DNA of 64,000 nucleotides from G041200185 sp041200185 (GCA_041200185.1 CP165730.1:1116001-1180000); one strand, 5' to 3'. Counted from the stretch's first letter, positions 1 through 9,631 are shown. The notes: generated by a model not told the origin, from the letters alone. Program-made: numbers and translations.

Positions 1-2648
1 GGGAGGGTTAGGGGTTCTTCTCTTTTGAAGAGGTCGGTGAGAGCCCAGACGAGAGCGTCCATTCGATCGGGAGAGGACGTCGATTTATCAGGATTAAAGT
101 GGCACATTTGATCTTCCAGTTTGGGAAAAGGATGGGAGTGAAAGACTCTCCCTTGCTCATAGAGAGCGGAAATGGGCTCCGCACGAAGAGCTTTTCCTCT
201 CGTTGCATGAACAGGTGTAAAGGGGATATTCGCGTCAAACGAGCGAACGGTTTCCTCTACGAGGTCGCCTCCTTGGTTAACTTCTGCCACAATGCGATCT
301 GCCTGATGTTGATGAAATTTTTGAACGACTCGCCGCGCCCAATCATGAGGATGCAGAGCTTCACTGGCGTCATCAAGCACAAAGGCCTCTCCTCGATCAT
401 TACGCCCCACAATAACGATACCCGTTTCATCCCCACTTCCCGTTACGGCTGGATCCACTCCCACAACGACTCGCGTAAGAGGTGTATCCGGCTGTTTGTA
501 GAGAATGCTTTCACGCGTCCACAAAGCCCCTTCGGTGTTTTCGATCCACTCTGCATAGAGCTCCTGCCGGCCAAGAGGTCCTTGCCCAAACCGCTTTTGA
601 ACGTAGCTTAGGAAGGCCGGTGAAAGATTTTGAGTATTTTCAAACGTCGTACCTCGTGTTACGACGGTAGTTGTTTCGTCCATAATGTCCCGCAAAACGG
701 GCAGAGGACGAGGTGTCGTCGTAATGATGCAGCGAGGATGATGCCCCAATCGCAACCCCAACATGAGTTGGTCATAGCTCTCTTGGGGGTGATTAAATTT
801 AGCGAATTCGTCGACCCAGGCGAGGTCGAACTGAGGCCCCCTTAACCATTCGTAGTGATCCGCACCAAAAAGGAGAGCTGTCGCTCCATTGGGCCAAGTG
901 ATTTTTCTTTTTGAAGGCTCAAAAACAGGGCGATTGGGGTCATTCGGCGGATACACAGCGAGGATGCCGCTGATACCTTCAACCATTACATGCCTGACTT
1001 CGTCGATAGTTTGACCGAGGAGGGCTATGTGCTTGTAGGTTCCCTGATCAACCCACTGGCGAATGGATTCCGCTCCGGTACGCGTTTTCCCGAAACCTCG
1101 ACCTGCCAAAATAACCCATGTATGCCAATCCCCATCGGGAATGCGTTGATTCGGACGAGCCCTTTTATCCCAATCAAATCTTTCGGGATCGTACGAGGGG
1201 GATGCGAAATGGATTTTTTTCATGCAAAGTCGTTCTCCAGATGGGAGAAAACTCATGCCTGGACATTTCCTAGGAAAAAAGTTGGGGGGAAAGGGAGGAT
1301 GTGTCGTCAGATGAAGGATTTTCTTTGAAATCTGAGGAGTTGTAGTTTGATGTAAAATATTCAGGGTGTTTTGGTGAGTCAAAAGATCTTTTTTGGAAAA
1401 GCTTAGGATTCGCCGCCCCCTCCACGAGTCATGAGGTTGATGTGTTGCGAATACCTTGTCGTCGTGATCACATTGAGGGATTTCAGGCCTGGTTTTAGAT
1501 GTTCGCGGGGAGACGTCCGTAAGATTAGCCGAGGAAAGAGGCGATTGGACGTTTTCGCTCCTCTCTTTTTGTGGCACCTTTTTAATGAGGTCGATGAGTT
1601 TTCTTTGGAGAGAAATCGTTATTTCCTGGCCAGATTCACGGAGTTTCAAACCTATATCATCCCTCGATGTGCTATTGGAATCGCTGAAAGCCGACGTCAT
1701 CTCAGCGTGATTCGTCGGATCGTCGGGATGAACGGTGGGATCAACGCCTCGAAGAGCGTTCTTTGGCCTCGAAAAATCCTTACTGCTAAGAAAGCCTGCC
1801 CCGCTGGGGCAGCTTGCCTTGCTAAGGCTGGGGCTGCCTGCCCTGCTAGGGCAAGGAAGAGGGATCTCCTTGCGCAATTCTTGCTTGGACATTGGTGGAG
1901 AGAACAGTGGTGGAAAATGTTCAAAAGGCCCATCATGATAAGGAGGGTATAAACCGTGAGGATCAGCCTCGTTTCCTCCTTTGGGAGGGGCCTTCAGAGA
2001 TGCATAAGGTGCCTCGAAGGCGTTGTTCTCCCTCCCTGTTGGCGAGATTTTCTGAAGGGGGAACGCCGGATCTTGGAACGACGTGTGATCCTTCTCAAAC
2101 GTCTCTTGAAGGCACGCTTCTTCGTGATCCTCGAACGATGATTGGCCGGAAGTCAGGTCTTCTCTGTCCTGGGGGTCATCAACGGGACCATTCATGGAAC
2201 TCTCCGTGAAGTCCGGTAAGAACGGCGTTAAACCTTCGTTTGGAGGGCTCTCATGAGGCGAATCCGAGGTTGGATCTGCAAGCGATTCCGTGGCTTGGGG
2301 GCAGGGTAAGCCGGGTGCTTCGGTTGTCGAAACAGGCGAAGGGGAGTCTGAAATATGTGGTGACAAGGGTCCTTCCTGAGGGAAATATTTCGCTTGAAAG
2401 GCCTCCATTTCCTCCGGGGAGTTAATCCAAATGACGCCGTTTCCGGTAAACATTCGGACTCTCTTGAATCCCGCTGACGAGGACGCAGCAGGGGCGTTGG
2501 GGGAATCGGGATAATGATGGGATAACATCCTTTCCCTTTCCTTCCACAAAGCTTCGAATTCGGATTCGGGTCGGGAAAGGAGGTATGGAGTTGGTGACGA
2601 TAGCCTCCTTGAGGAAGCGTCATTGGATATGGAAAAGCAGCTAAACAT
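1..2648 (-). CDS. Large terminase (GTA/phage DNA-packaging ATPase-nuclease) with 475-residue N-terminal extension; 3' end off window
   Basis: One uninterrupted minus-strand frame of about 882 codons, checked codon by codon for stops, from ATG at 2648 to the left edge. The start has AAGGAG 6 nt upstream and an in-frame TAA just before it. From about codon 476 (Met at 1223) the protein is a large terminase: Walker A GRGFGKTRTGAE near 1080-1105, Walker B LAWVDE, coupling motif TTTPRP, then an RNase H-like nuclease with VGVDPAVTGSGDETG (near 430-470), IVAEVNQGGD and SPDRMDALVWAL supplying the acidic residues. This is the packaging motor that loads DNA into phage or gene-transfer-agent capsids. 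The first 475 residues are Ser/Pro/Glu-rich, probably disordered, with a short PSRAG/SKASC/PSGAG repeat near 1795-1860, and match no family I know. Portal and capsid genes would be expected beyond the left edge. The terminase identity is strong; whether the extension is translated as part of it is inference. Confidence 0.88.
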   Translation of the reverse strand, partial: MFSCFSISNDASSRRLSSPTPYLLSRPESEFEALWKERERMLSHHYPDSPNAPAASSSAGFKRVRMFTGNGVIWINSPEEMEAFQAKYFPQEGPLSPHISDSPSPVSTTEAPGLPCPQATESLADPTSDSPHESPPNEGLTPFLPDFTESSMNGPVDDPQDREDLTSGQSSFEDHEEACLQETFEKDHTSFQDPAFPLQKISPTGRENNAFEAPYASLKAPPKGGNEADPHGLYPPYHDGPFEHFPPLFSPPMSKQELRKEIPLPCPSRAGSPSLSKASCPSGAGFLSSKDFSRPKNALRGVDPTVHPDDPTNHAEMTSAFSDSNSTSRDDIGLKLRESGQEITISLQRKLIDLIKKVPQKERSENVQSPLSSANLTDVSPRTSKTRPEIPQCDHDDKVFATHQPHDSWRGRRILSFSKKDLLTHQNTLNILHQTTTPQISKKILHLTTHPPFPPNFFPRKCPGMSFLPSGERLCMKKIHFASPSYDPERFDWDKRARPNQRIPDGDWHTWVILAGRGFGKTRTGAESIRQWVDQGTYKHIALLGQTIDEVRHVMVEGISGILAVYPPNDPNRPVFEPSKRKITWPNGATALLFGADHYEWLRGPQFDLAWVDEFAKFNHPQESYDQLMLGLRLGHHPRCIITTTPRPLPVLRDIMDETTTVVTRGTTFENTQNLSPAFLSYVQKRFGQGPLGRQELYAEWIENTEGALWTRESILYKQPDTPLTRVVVGVDPAVTGSGDETGIVIVGRNDRGEAFVLDDASEALHPHDWARRVVQKFHQHQADRIVAEVNQGGDLVEETVRSFDANIPFTPVHATRGKALRAEPISALYEQGRVFHSHPFPKLEDQMCHFNPDKSTSSPDRMDALVWALTDLFKREEPLTL

Positions 2649-2725
2649 AGGGTGCTCCTTGGGTTAAACCTTTGCTCTAAGATCAGGATAACTCCGTTTC
2701 GAGGAAAAAATCCGTTTGGCCGATA

Positions 2726-2761
2726 GCCCATGTCTAGAATGGGCAAAAAACGAATTGTCAA
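2726..2761 (-). promoter_or_regulatory. Putative promoter with operator-like palindrome upstream of the terminase gene
   Basis: On the minus strand a perfect TTGACA (2756-2761) is followed after 17 nt by TCTAGA (2733-2738), a weak -10. A perfect inverted repeat GCCCAT-7 nt-ATGGGC (2726-2744) overlaps that -10, which is where a repressor would act. The terminase start lies about 80 nt downstream. The -10 match is poor, so the promoter is tentative; the palindrome itself is seen directly. Confidence 0.4.
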
Positions 2762-2835
2762 GATAAATACAACTAAGTTGAGAGATGGTATTCCATTTAT
2801 TTCCAACATAATGGACAGGGAGGAGAGGCCACACA

Positions 2836-4203
2836 TCACATCAAAATGACTTTGGCTAAGGCTAAAAACAAAGCGAAGCCTGAAACGTCTGTTAGGGTTG
2901 TGACGATGGGGCCTGAGCAGAGAGAGGAGTCGAATCCAATCCTTGCTGATAGGATCGGCAAGGCAGTTCCCACGAAGGCTGCCCAGGTCATACTGGCAAA
3001 CATGGCCAGGCACAAAACGAATCCTACTGTTGGTTCACCCAACCAGGCTGCTGCTGCGCACCCCACGATGATGCCAATGATGAAGCCATTCACAAGCCCC
3101 ATCGAAACCTCTCGACAAATGGGCCGCCAAAAATGTTTAGCCCTCAAATTCCCTTCAGCGAACTCCTTTACGATGACACTAACAGATTGGATGCCAACAA
3201 CTCCGCCTATCGACGCAACGAGAGGCAACAATGAGGTCAAACTGCTAATGTGTTCGGTAACATCGTTGAAAGCGTGGATGACTAATGGCGATAAGGAAGC
3301 GTTTAACACCGTCACGGCAATCCAACGCAAGCGTCCCCAACAACCTCGCCAAAACGAGTCATCCGCATCGGACGGCATACCCCCCACATCCAAAATTCGC
3401 TCTGAGTTTTCGTCAAACACGACGTCGAGAATGTTGTCTGATCGGAGAATTCCCACGATCGTTCCTTGAGATGACACTACGGGAACTCGGACGCTACGAT
3501 ACTTACTAAACAGGGCAGAAGCCTCTTCTTTGCTAGCTGAAACCGACAAAGGCAAAATGTCATTCTCCATATAATTCGTCAAAGGTGCATCATCCGGAGC
3601 ATTAAGGAGATCTTTTAAAAACACAACACCTACGGGGTGATGTACTCGATTGACAATAAATACCTCAGAGAAATTTTCTGGCAAATTCGGATCATTACGA
3701 ACAGCCTCGCGCACTTTTTGAACTGTATCCTTTTCGGAAAACTGCAGAAAATCCACTGACATGTATCGCCCCACGGAAGATTCCGGATACGCTAAGAAAA
3801 GGCGAACGCTTTTCTGCCGGACTGACGGCAACAACTTGAGAAAAGATTCCTGTGTTGGTTCGTCAAAAGCTTCAATGAGAGTAAAAATATCCTCATTCGG
3901 TAGAGTTTTCAACGACGCACGAAAGTGCTCAAAGCCCAGTTGCTCGATCACCTGCTGGCAGTAACTTTCATTAACGTTGAGTAGAAAATCAGCATCTAAA
4001 AAGTCAGAGGCCTCCTTGATAAATTGCTCACGAGAGACGAGAGGAAGATCTTCGAAGATATCGGCCAAATCAGCAATATGCAGTGTCCCTAACAGCTTTC
4101 TCAGCTGAGATTGATTATGCGATTCCAAACATTGCCGCACCTGCCTTGACGATTCTTCCAAAGCCTCATTTCGTTGTACCGATACCGCTGGCTTGGCTAC
4201 CAT
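2836..4203 (-). CDS. mgtE: Magnesium transporter MgtE
   Basis: A 455-residue protein of the usual MgtE length. Order of domains: a cytoplasmic helical MgtE N domain (about 1-130, LADIFEDLP region), a paired CBS domain (about 135-260), then a membrane part with about five helices. The last helix carries GPIVTTLTDVSGFALF, matching the conserved Asp-containing pore segment of the family. The protein is a homodimeric, Mg2+-gated channel in the inner membrane that imports Mg2+. It precedes the terminase on the same strand but is separated by about 190 nt with its own promoter-like sequence, so co-transcription is not required. No frameshift is seen. Confidence 0.95.
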   Translation of the reverse strand: MVAKPAVSVQRNEALEESSRQVRQCLESHNQSQLRKLLGTLHIADLADIFEDLPLVSREQFIKEASDFLDADFLLNVNESYCQQVIEQLGFEHFRASLKTLPNEDIFTLIEAFDEPTQESFLKLLPSVRQKSVRLFLAYPESSVGRYMSVDFLQFSEKDTVQKVREAVRNDPNLPENFSEVFIVNRVHHPVGVVFLKDLLNAPDDAPLTNYMENDILPLSVSASKEEASALFSKYRSVRVPVVSSQGTIVGILRSDNILDVVFDENSERILDVGGMPSDADDSFWRGCWGRLRWIAVTVLNASLSPLVIHAFNDVTEHISSLTSLLPLVASIGGVVGIQSVSVIVKEFAEGNLRAKHFWRPICREVSMGLVNGFIIGIIVGCAAAAWLGEPTVGFVLCLAMFASMTWAAFVGTALPILSARIGFDSSLCSGPIVTTLTDVSGFALFLALAKVILM

Positions 4204-4445
4204 TCCACTGTCTCACTCCCCCCTTTCATCTACGATTATACACACTTGTCGGCTACGACTCCACTCCATGGATTATCATGATATCTCAAGTTTAGGTATC
4301 CACTCGATCATTATTTCGATAGACCCCGACCTCTTAATACGTGAAAACAGCCATAAAATCTGTTGATCTCGATCTTCCAACGTTGACCTAGGTGACTATT
4401 CTCAAGTGCTACTGCACAGTTAATTTTGTATATGTACCCGTTTAG

Positions 4446-5060
4446 TTGTCTTTGCGTATATGCTCACCTCAGCTACAAAGTTTTGTTTTTGAGTCCGCTC
4501 CAGACACTTTCGAATCTGGATGGAGTCATGAGAAAAAACAGGCTTGGAAAGAGCACACAACACAGCTCGGAGCTCCGGTTAGATTAGGGATATCAATAAA
4601 AAGACAGCTGCGTACTTTTTTCGTGGAATTAAACTCCTTACTGACGAACACGATAGTCCTGAAGAATTCGATTCTTCGGGAGAAATTGAGTTTAATGAAC
4701 GTCATTCGTCCGAATCTGTATACGGTCTGGATAGAACTTCCTTTTTCAGCTCGATGTCTCTCAGATCTGTCGTCATAGCTAGCGCCTTGGCCTCCCTCGT
4801 AATCAAGAAATTTTACATCCAAAAAGAACGAAAAATCTCGGAGAAGGAGGCACAACAATGTTGATGCGACGGAAAGCGAAAAATTCTTAAAAACAAAAGA
4901 AGAAGTGTTCCAGAAGGCATTGGTAACTCTTCGGAGAAAAGGAGAGGATGTTCGAGACGACCCATTTGTGGTTGTGGCTTGCCTTTGCTTGATCTCGTCA
5001 AGTTCACCTGTCACTGCTGTTTACGCCTTGGCTCCAGCTGCCGTCCTCGTCTGCCTTTAA
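4446..5060 (+). pseudogene. Decayed ORF of unknown function between mgtE and rnc
   Basis: Nothing intact fills 4204-5147. On the plus strand coding-like segments follow each other in different frames. One begins at 4446; a second runs from about 4583 to 4864 with an acidic stretch and a hydrophobic SVVIASALASLVI segment; after a frame change a third (DATESEKFLKTKEEVFQKAL) ends at TAA 5058-5060 with a hydrophobic tail. This pattern suggests a broken gene for a small membrane or exported protein, but no family is recognised and chance open frames cannot be excluded. Confidence 0.25.
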
Positions 5061-5147
5061 TGGATCGTTAGCAGACTTGCCCCCTATTCTAGTTTTATCT
5101 TTTTGCTATATGTTGTATTTCTTGTCAAATACTTATCCGTCTGTCGT

Positions 5148-5843
5148 CTATCCCTTTACTCCTTCTAGCATCCTCTCGGCTGCTTTTTTTTCCGCGAGTT
5201 TTTTGCAGGTGCCTTGTCCTTGTGCAGGCGGCAGTCCTTCGACGGTTACCTCTACGGTAAAGAGCGGCTCGTGTTCCGATCCTGTCTTGTTGATCACTTC
5301 ATAAACCGGCAGAGGTTTGCCGTGCGCCTGTGCCCATTCCTGCAGGGCGGATTTGGCATCTTGAGGGGGGTGAACGGGCTTCATGATCCGGTCCCGCCAG
5401 TAATTTTCTACAAAATTTTCGCAGGGTTGTAGTCCTCCATCAAGAAACATCGCTCCCAACAACGCCTCCATGGCGTCACCCAGAATTCGCATATCCTCAA
5501 AGGTCGTGCCAGGAGCTACACTTAGTACCTGATCCAGCCCTATGGCTTTGGCAATTTCTGCACAGGTTTCGTAGCACACGAGACTCGTGTATCGGTTCGA
5601 CAAATCCCCTTCCGTGTCATTGGGAAACGTTTTATACAGCCTCTTTGCCACGAGCATATTCAGCACCCTGTCGCCTAGAAACTCGAGGCGATCAAAATAG
5701 TGAACTGATCTTCCTTGCACACTCGAGTGCCTCAAAGCGCTTATCAACAGCTGCTCGTCCTGAAAAACATACCCGACCTGTCTCTGAAATTCTTGTAGCT
5801 TATAATCCGGAACTCGCTCCGCCGCCCCTGAGTTGCGCTTCAT
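5148..5843 (-). CDS. rnc: Ribonuclease III
   Basis: A 231-residue endonuclease that cleaves double-stranded RNA, needed for rRNA processing and turnover of structured transcripts. The N-terminal nuclease domain carries the signature DRLEFLGDRVL and the second catalytic segment DAMEALLGAMFLDGG; the first residue of the signature is Asp where Glu is usual, a conservative change. The C-terminal third (about 155-228) is a double-stranded RNA-binding domain ending GTCKKLAEKKAAERML. Its ATG overlaps the lepB stop (TAATG), so the two are translationally coupled, as is common in alphaproteobacteria. An era gene often follows, but none is present here. Confidence 0.96.
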   Translation of the reverse strand: MKRNSGAAERVPDYKLQEFQRQVGYVFQDEQLLISALRHSSVQGRSVHYFDRLEFLGDRVLNMLVAKRLYKTFPNDTEGDLSNRYTSLVCYETCAEIAKAIGLDQVLSVAPGTTFEDMRILGDAMEALLGAMFLDGGLQPCENFVENYWRDRIMKPVHPPQDAKSALQEWAQAHGKPLPVYEVINKTGSEHEPLFTVEVTVEGLPPAQGQGTCKKLAEKKAAERMLEGVKG

Positions 5844-6688
5844 TACTTTACGAGTTTAAAAAACCGATCCCACCGTAGCGTAAACAACCACTTATGGATC
5901 TCATACCACCGCGCTTCAGTTGAAAAAAAGATGAGATCGGGGCGCCCCACAAGCCTCTCTTCAGGGATAAAACCGACCATGCTGAATTCCCGGCTATCCA
6001 TAGAGTTGTCGCGATTATCTCCCATCATGAAATAACACTTATCGGGTACCACGAACTCCTTTGTGTTATCAAGGGGCGCCAAACCAAAATCAACCATCTT
6101 CAAAATGGCATGCTCTTTGCCATTGGGTAATGTTTCCTTGAACCATTTCGTTACGAAAACATGACCACCTTCTTCGTAAGTGTACTCTTTCTCGTATTCC
6201 ACTTTAACGGGCTCGTCGTTAATATACAAAACCCCCTCACGCATTTGGATTTTGTCACCGGGAAGCCCGATGACGCGCTTCACGTAGTTCACCCCTTCCG
6301 AGGGGATCTGCAGGCAATTACGCACTTGCCTCCACCCCCGTTGAATAGCTCCGTTAAAAATACCCCCGTGGTCATAGCGTTCTGGATTTTCGCCAGGCCC
6401 CCAATTATGGAAAAAGACAGCGACTTCACCTCGCTTTGGCGCGCCAAGCTTAATTCGTCCGCGGATGAACTTCGGCTGGAAAAACACCGAGTATCTCGAA
6501 AACCCGTACGCGAACTTGTTCACGAAGAGATAGTCCCCTACCAAAAGCGTTGGAATCATCGATCCAGACGGAATTGTAAAAGGTTGATAAAAGAAAATAT
6601 GGATCCCCAACACTAAGGCAATCGCCCCCGCGTACCCTCTCCACGAGCTGGACTTTTTCTGCTGATGAGCCTTCTTTCTCGACACCAT
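5843..6688 (-). CDS. lepB: Signal peptidase I
   Basis: A 281-residue inner-membrane serine protease that removes signal peptides from exported proteins. A basic cytoplasmic N-terminus is followed by one membrane helix (about 18-38), the catalytic Ser box PSGSMIPTLLVGDYLFVNKF, the catalytic Lys box YVKRVIGLPGDKI, and the late GDNRDNSMDSR box. The start ATG at 6688 has AGGTCG a few bases upstream. It forms a coupled pair with rnc. The many signal-peptide proteins in this window are presumably its substrates. Confidence 0.96.
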   Translation of the reverse strand: MVSRKKAHQQKKSSSWRGYAGAIALVLGIHIFFYQPFTIPSGSMIPTLLVGDYLFVNKFAYGFSRYSVFFQPKFIRGRIKLGAPKRGEVAVFFHNWGPGENPERYDHGGIFNGAIQRGWRQVRNCLQIPSEGVNYVKRVIGLPGDKIQMREGVLYINDEPVKVEYEKEYTYEEGGHVFVTKWFKETLPNGKEHAILKMVDFGLAPLDNTKEFVVPDKCYFMMGDNRDNSMDSREFSMVGFIPEERLVGRPDLIFFSTEARWYEIHKWLFTLRWDRFFKLVK

Positions 6689-7007
6689 GTCGACCTATGT
6701 GACGATAATCCTCTCCACCTCGAGCATACAATAGTTAAAAAGTTATTCCTATGAAATTCGCCTTTTTCACCCACTTGGCACGATATTTTTTCTGAATCTC
6801 TGTATCATCCTTCCTATCTTCTCGCCCCCCCACAGTCCCCTTCAGCCTGATAACAAAGGTTCACCATGCTAGCGGTTCTCATACCACGCTCGAAAACTCT
6901 CGCAAGAAAACCAAAAAAATAGTTAGCGCACTGAGTAACATCTTAATAATTTATTAACTTTTATCTTTTACACTCTAATATACGGAGAATTTTGATTTTT
7001 AAGGAAC

Positions 7008-8624
7008 ATGATGACATTTTTTCAAAGATCTGCACTTGTTTGCGTTTTAGGCGGGCTTGTGGCTTCAACGGCCTTAGTGGACTCGAGCTATGCGTGGCCA
7101 TCGTTTAAGAGTAAGAGCAAAAGTAAAAAAGCTAGCAAAGTAGAATCCCAGCAGAATTACGACTCGTATCCGCAACAGGCATACTCCAAGCCTGATCCCT
7201 ATGCACAGCCCTATCAACAGCAGTATCAACCACCCCAGAGTTCATACTATTCACCCCAGCAAAATCAGGGCTATCCGCCACAGCCTTACTATCCACAAAA
7301 TCAAGCCCCACAGGGCGCATACGCTCAAAATTATCCTCAGCCAAACCAGCAACCACAACAAAACAACGATGACTATCCACAGTCGTACAATTCTCAGCAG
7401 TCATATCCGCCTTATTCTGGCGCACCACAAAGAAACTTTGAGAATTATGGCTACCCTCAACAACAGGGGCAGCCCTATCCAGAACAAGCCTCCACACCCA
7501 ATTATCCTCAGCAACCCCAAAAAACTAACTACGGCTATCCATCGCAGTCACAGTACGACCAGTCACCTTATCAACAACCTTCTCAAAACCAACAGCCACC
7601 ACAACCTTTGCCACCAGAACCACAGCCCGCTCAAAGCCAGTACCCGCAACAGCAGGCAATAAAACCAGCGCCACAGGACTCCATGGCGTCAGGCCATAAG
7701 CCACTTCCAAGATCGAACAGCACGTCTGCACTTGTACAAACACCAACTCCAGGTTACTCTCAAATGCCTCAGCAGCAATATAGCTCACCGCAAACACAAG
7801 ACCCTTTGAGATTCTATAAGTACCACGCTCACAGTCCTATACGTATTCAAATCTATGACGGGAAGAAGCTGGTCACAGTTGCTACATTGCCTGCGCTTTA
7901 CGCTGACGCTATCATAAGTCCGCTCATGACAGGCAACATAGAGAATCTAAAGCGGAACGTACAGAACTTGTTATTAACGTCTAAGAGCGCCGCATCAGAA
8001 GCTGGACTCCCTCTTCTGCAACCCGACCACCTTTTTTACGTCTATTGTGAGGTCGTGTACCAGCTAGCTCGAGCTTTAGGAGAGTGCCGAAAAGCGCAGA
8101 TCTCGACCTACGATATCCAATCAACAAAAACAACGCCCAGCAGTGTCAAAAATTCGAAAAAAGTCGTCGTAGTCGGTGATGAGATTTATAACGTATTTAA
8201 TTCACTTAATGCTTACAAAAGTATTCCTCAAGCTACACGTGACGCCAACAAAACTGTAGAAAGCGCGAGTCCTACGGATCAAAGGTCATATTGGATATCG
8301 ATTTTTCACACCTACAACGATGCACCTTTTTCTGTAGCTACATTCACTACGACGCATGAGTCATTGTGGGTCCTGGATTTTCTTGGCGAAGGTCGAGGAA
8401 ATGCAGCCAGCTCGGCACGTAACATGAGCCCGTCCGGACGAAGGATTTTACACCTCGAAGCGGGCGCAGCGTTACACGCTGTCTTAGCCCTGCCTAAAAA
8501 AGATGACACGTGGGTAGGTTGGGATGGTAACTCATCGCAATTCGGCAACGGAACCGACCGTGACGTCCCCCCTCCTGTCCTTATCAAAAGATTGCAAGAG
8601 TTATACGAGGCAACAAAGAATTAA
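7008..8624 (+). CDS. Exported Gln/Pro/Tyr-rich protein with a C-terminal globular domain, function unknown
   Basis: A 538-residue protein starting at tandem ATGs (7008, 7011) behind AAGGA. A signal peptide (about 1-29, ending SSYA) is followed by a short lysine/serine stretch. Residues about 45-265 are low-complexity, dominated by YPQQ, PQQ and SQP repeats, which look disordered or adhesive. The last 270 residues, from DPLRFYKYHAHSPIRIQIYD onward, are of normal complexity and probably fold. No family is recognised. The gene stands alone, divergent from lepB, and a strong terminator follows. A surface or secreted host-interaction protein is an inference from export and composition only. Confidence 0.85.
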   Translation: MMTFFQRSALVCVLGGLVASTALVDSSYAWPSFKSKSKSKKASKVESQQNYDSYPQQAYSKPDPYAQPYQQQYQPPQSSYYSPQQNQGYPPQPYYPQNQAPQGAYAQNYPQPNQQPQQNNDDYPQSYNSQQSYPPYSGAPQRNFENYGYPQQQGQPYPEQASTPNYPQQPQKTNYGYPSQSQYDQSPYQQPSQNQQPPQPLPPEPQPAQSQYPQQQAIKPAPQDSMASGHKPLPRSNSTSALVQTPTPGYSQMPQQQYSSPQTQDPLRFYKYHAHSPIRIQIYDGKKLVTVATLPALYADAIISPLMTGNIENLKRNVQNLLLTSKSAASEAGLPLLQPDHLFYVYCEVVYQLARALGECRKAQISTYDIQSTKTTPSSVKNSKKVVVVGDEIYNVFNSLNAYKSIPQATRDANKTVESASPTDQRSYWISIFHTYNDAPFSVATFTTTHESLWVLDFLGEGRGNAASSARNMSPSGRRILHLEAGAALHAVLALPKKDDTWVGWDGNSSQFGNGTDRDVPPPVLIKRLQELYEATKN

Positions 8625-8665
8625 AAGTTCTACAGAAATAATTTAAATAAAAGGTAGACCCAACC

Positions 8666-8688
8666 AAGGAGGGGATCCCCCTCCTTTT
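8666..8688 (+). terminator. Rho-independent terminator after the exported Gln/Pro-rich protein
   Basis: A perfect 9-bp stem AAGGAGGGG / CCCCTCCTT with a 3-nt loop is followed directly by T residues, 42 nt after the upstream stop codon. The orientation fits the plus-strand gene. Confidence 0.85.
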
Positions 8689-9204
8689 CAGATTTCAAGA
8701 GACCCGGTAAAAACCTGCTCTCTAGCTCCACAAGTCAACACCAGAAAGAGCTCAAGCCTCAACTTCTGACTCTCACTATCTACTGAATCCTAATTCTGTA
8801 ATCTTTCAGAGGATTCCTTTGAGCACGGATGGGCCGTTAGGACTTCTCTTCGGCCCACTTGACAAAATTCATTATTCAGTCACTAAGTCACACGAAAGCT
8901 GCTTGAACGCGCTCCACCCCGTCCGTTCTTAGATAAAAACACGGAGTTCTTTCGCTTCAGGGTTCTTCCAAGCACGAAGAGTATCCTCTTAACCTGACGT
9001 AATCCTCTCTTTTTTGGAGATGATTGTTAACTATACCACAGCGCCGTCAGGATACTGTTTTTGAGAATTGAGACGCTCAAAACCAAAATGCAATTTCTCA
9101 AAAAGAGGGTGTGATAAGATTCGGCGCACTGCTATCAGCAATTCTTCTAGAGAAGAACAACCGATAATTTTTAAATTGCGATGAATAATGTTCTAAACTC
9201 ATCT
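8689..9204. other. Gene-free spacer
   Basis: No convincing reading frame, RNA gene or repeat was seen here. The right-hand part may be decayed 5' sequence of the IS1 remnant that follows. Confidence 0.5.
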
Positions 9205-9550
9205 TTAATGATGTCTGCAAGATGGATGAGCTCTTTACGTACATTAGAAAAGACTGCACAAATCGAGGTTGGAGTGCTGTGGATCGACAGATTGCGTCTT
9301 TTGTGAAATAGGCCCAGGAACAGGAAAAATTTGCCAATGAATTATCAGAAAAGCAGATGAAAAATCTGAATATTGTGCACAGATGGGAATTTTTGTTATA
9401 AAAACCCTCTTAAAACACGTCAAAATGTTCGTCAAAGATTACTAAATCCGAGTCGTGTTGGGGGGGGGAGGAGTTTGATTTCGGACCTAAGAAGATCTCT
9501 AGACCGATTGCATCGACGAACCAGTGTTACAGTCAATCTCTCGAAATGCT
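9205..9550 (+). mobile_element. Decayed IS1-family transposase (InsB-like) remnant
   Basis: Plus-strand reading frames separated by stops and shifts give MDELFTYIRKDCTNRGWSAV followed by DRQIASFV, then CTDGNF, then RSLDRLHRRT and SKC. This order matches the DDE core and C-terminal end of IS1-type transposases as I know them (DE-W near the first Asp, TDG, the RL.R.T.-SKS tail). A G9 tract lies at 9460-9468. The stretch around 9370-9420 resembles 48930-48990 at nucleotide level, the other IS1 remnant. No terminal repeats could be fixed, so the ends are approximate. The element is inactive. Confidence 0.6.
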
Positions 9551-9631
9551 CAGGTGACCTTTATGGCTGTTTATGTTCTACAAGTCTGTCCGGCCCGGAT
9601 AAACCTATAAATGCAGGGTAATCCCTCAAAC

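Noticed and set aside
99..611. Plus-strand open frame of 170 codons
   Set aside because: It lies antisense to the terminase nuclease domain, whose motifs are clear on the other strand.
1431..1952. Plus-strand open frame of 173 codons
   Set aside because: It is antisense to the uninterrupted terminase frame and has no ribosome site or family match.
2228..3013. Long minus-strand open frame of about 260 codons overlapping mgtE and the terminase extension
   Set aside because: It overlaps two better-supported genes in other frames, has no ribosome site and has an Arg/Pro-rich composition typical of a shadow frame.
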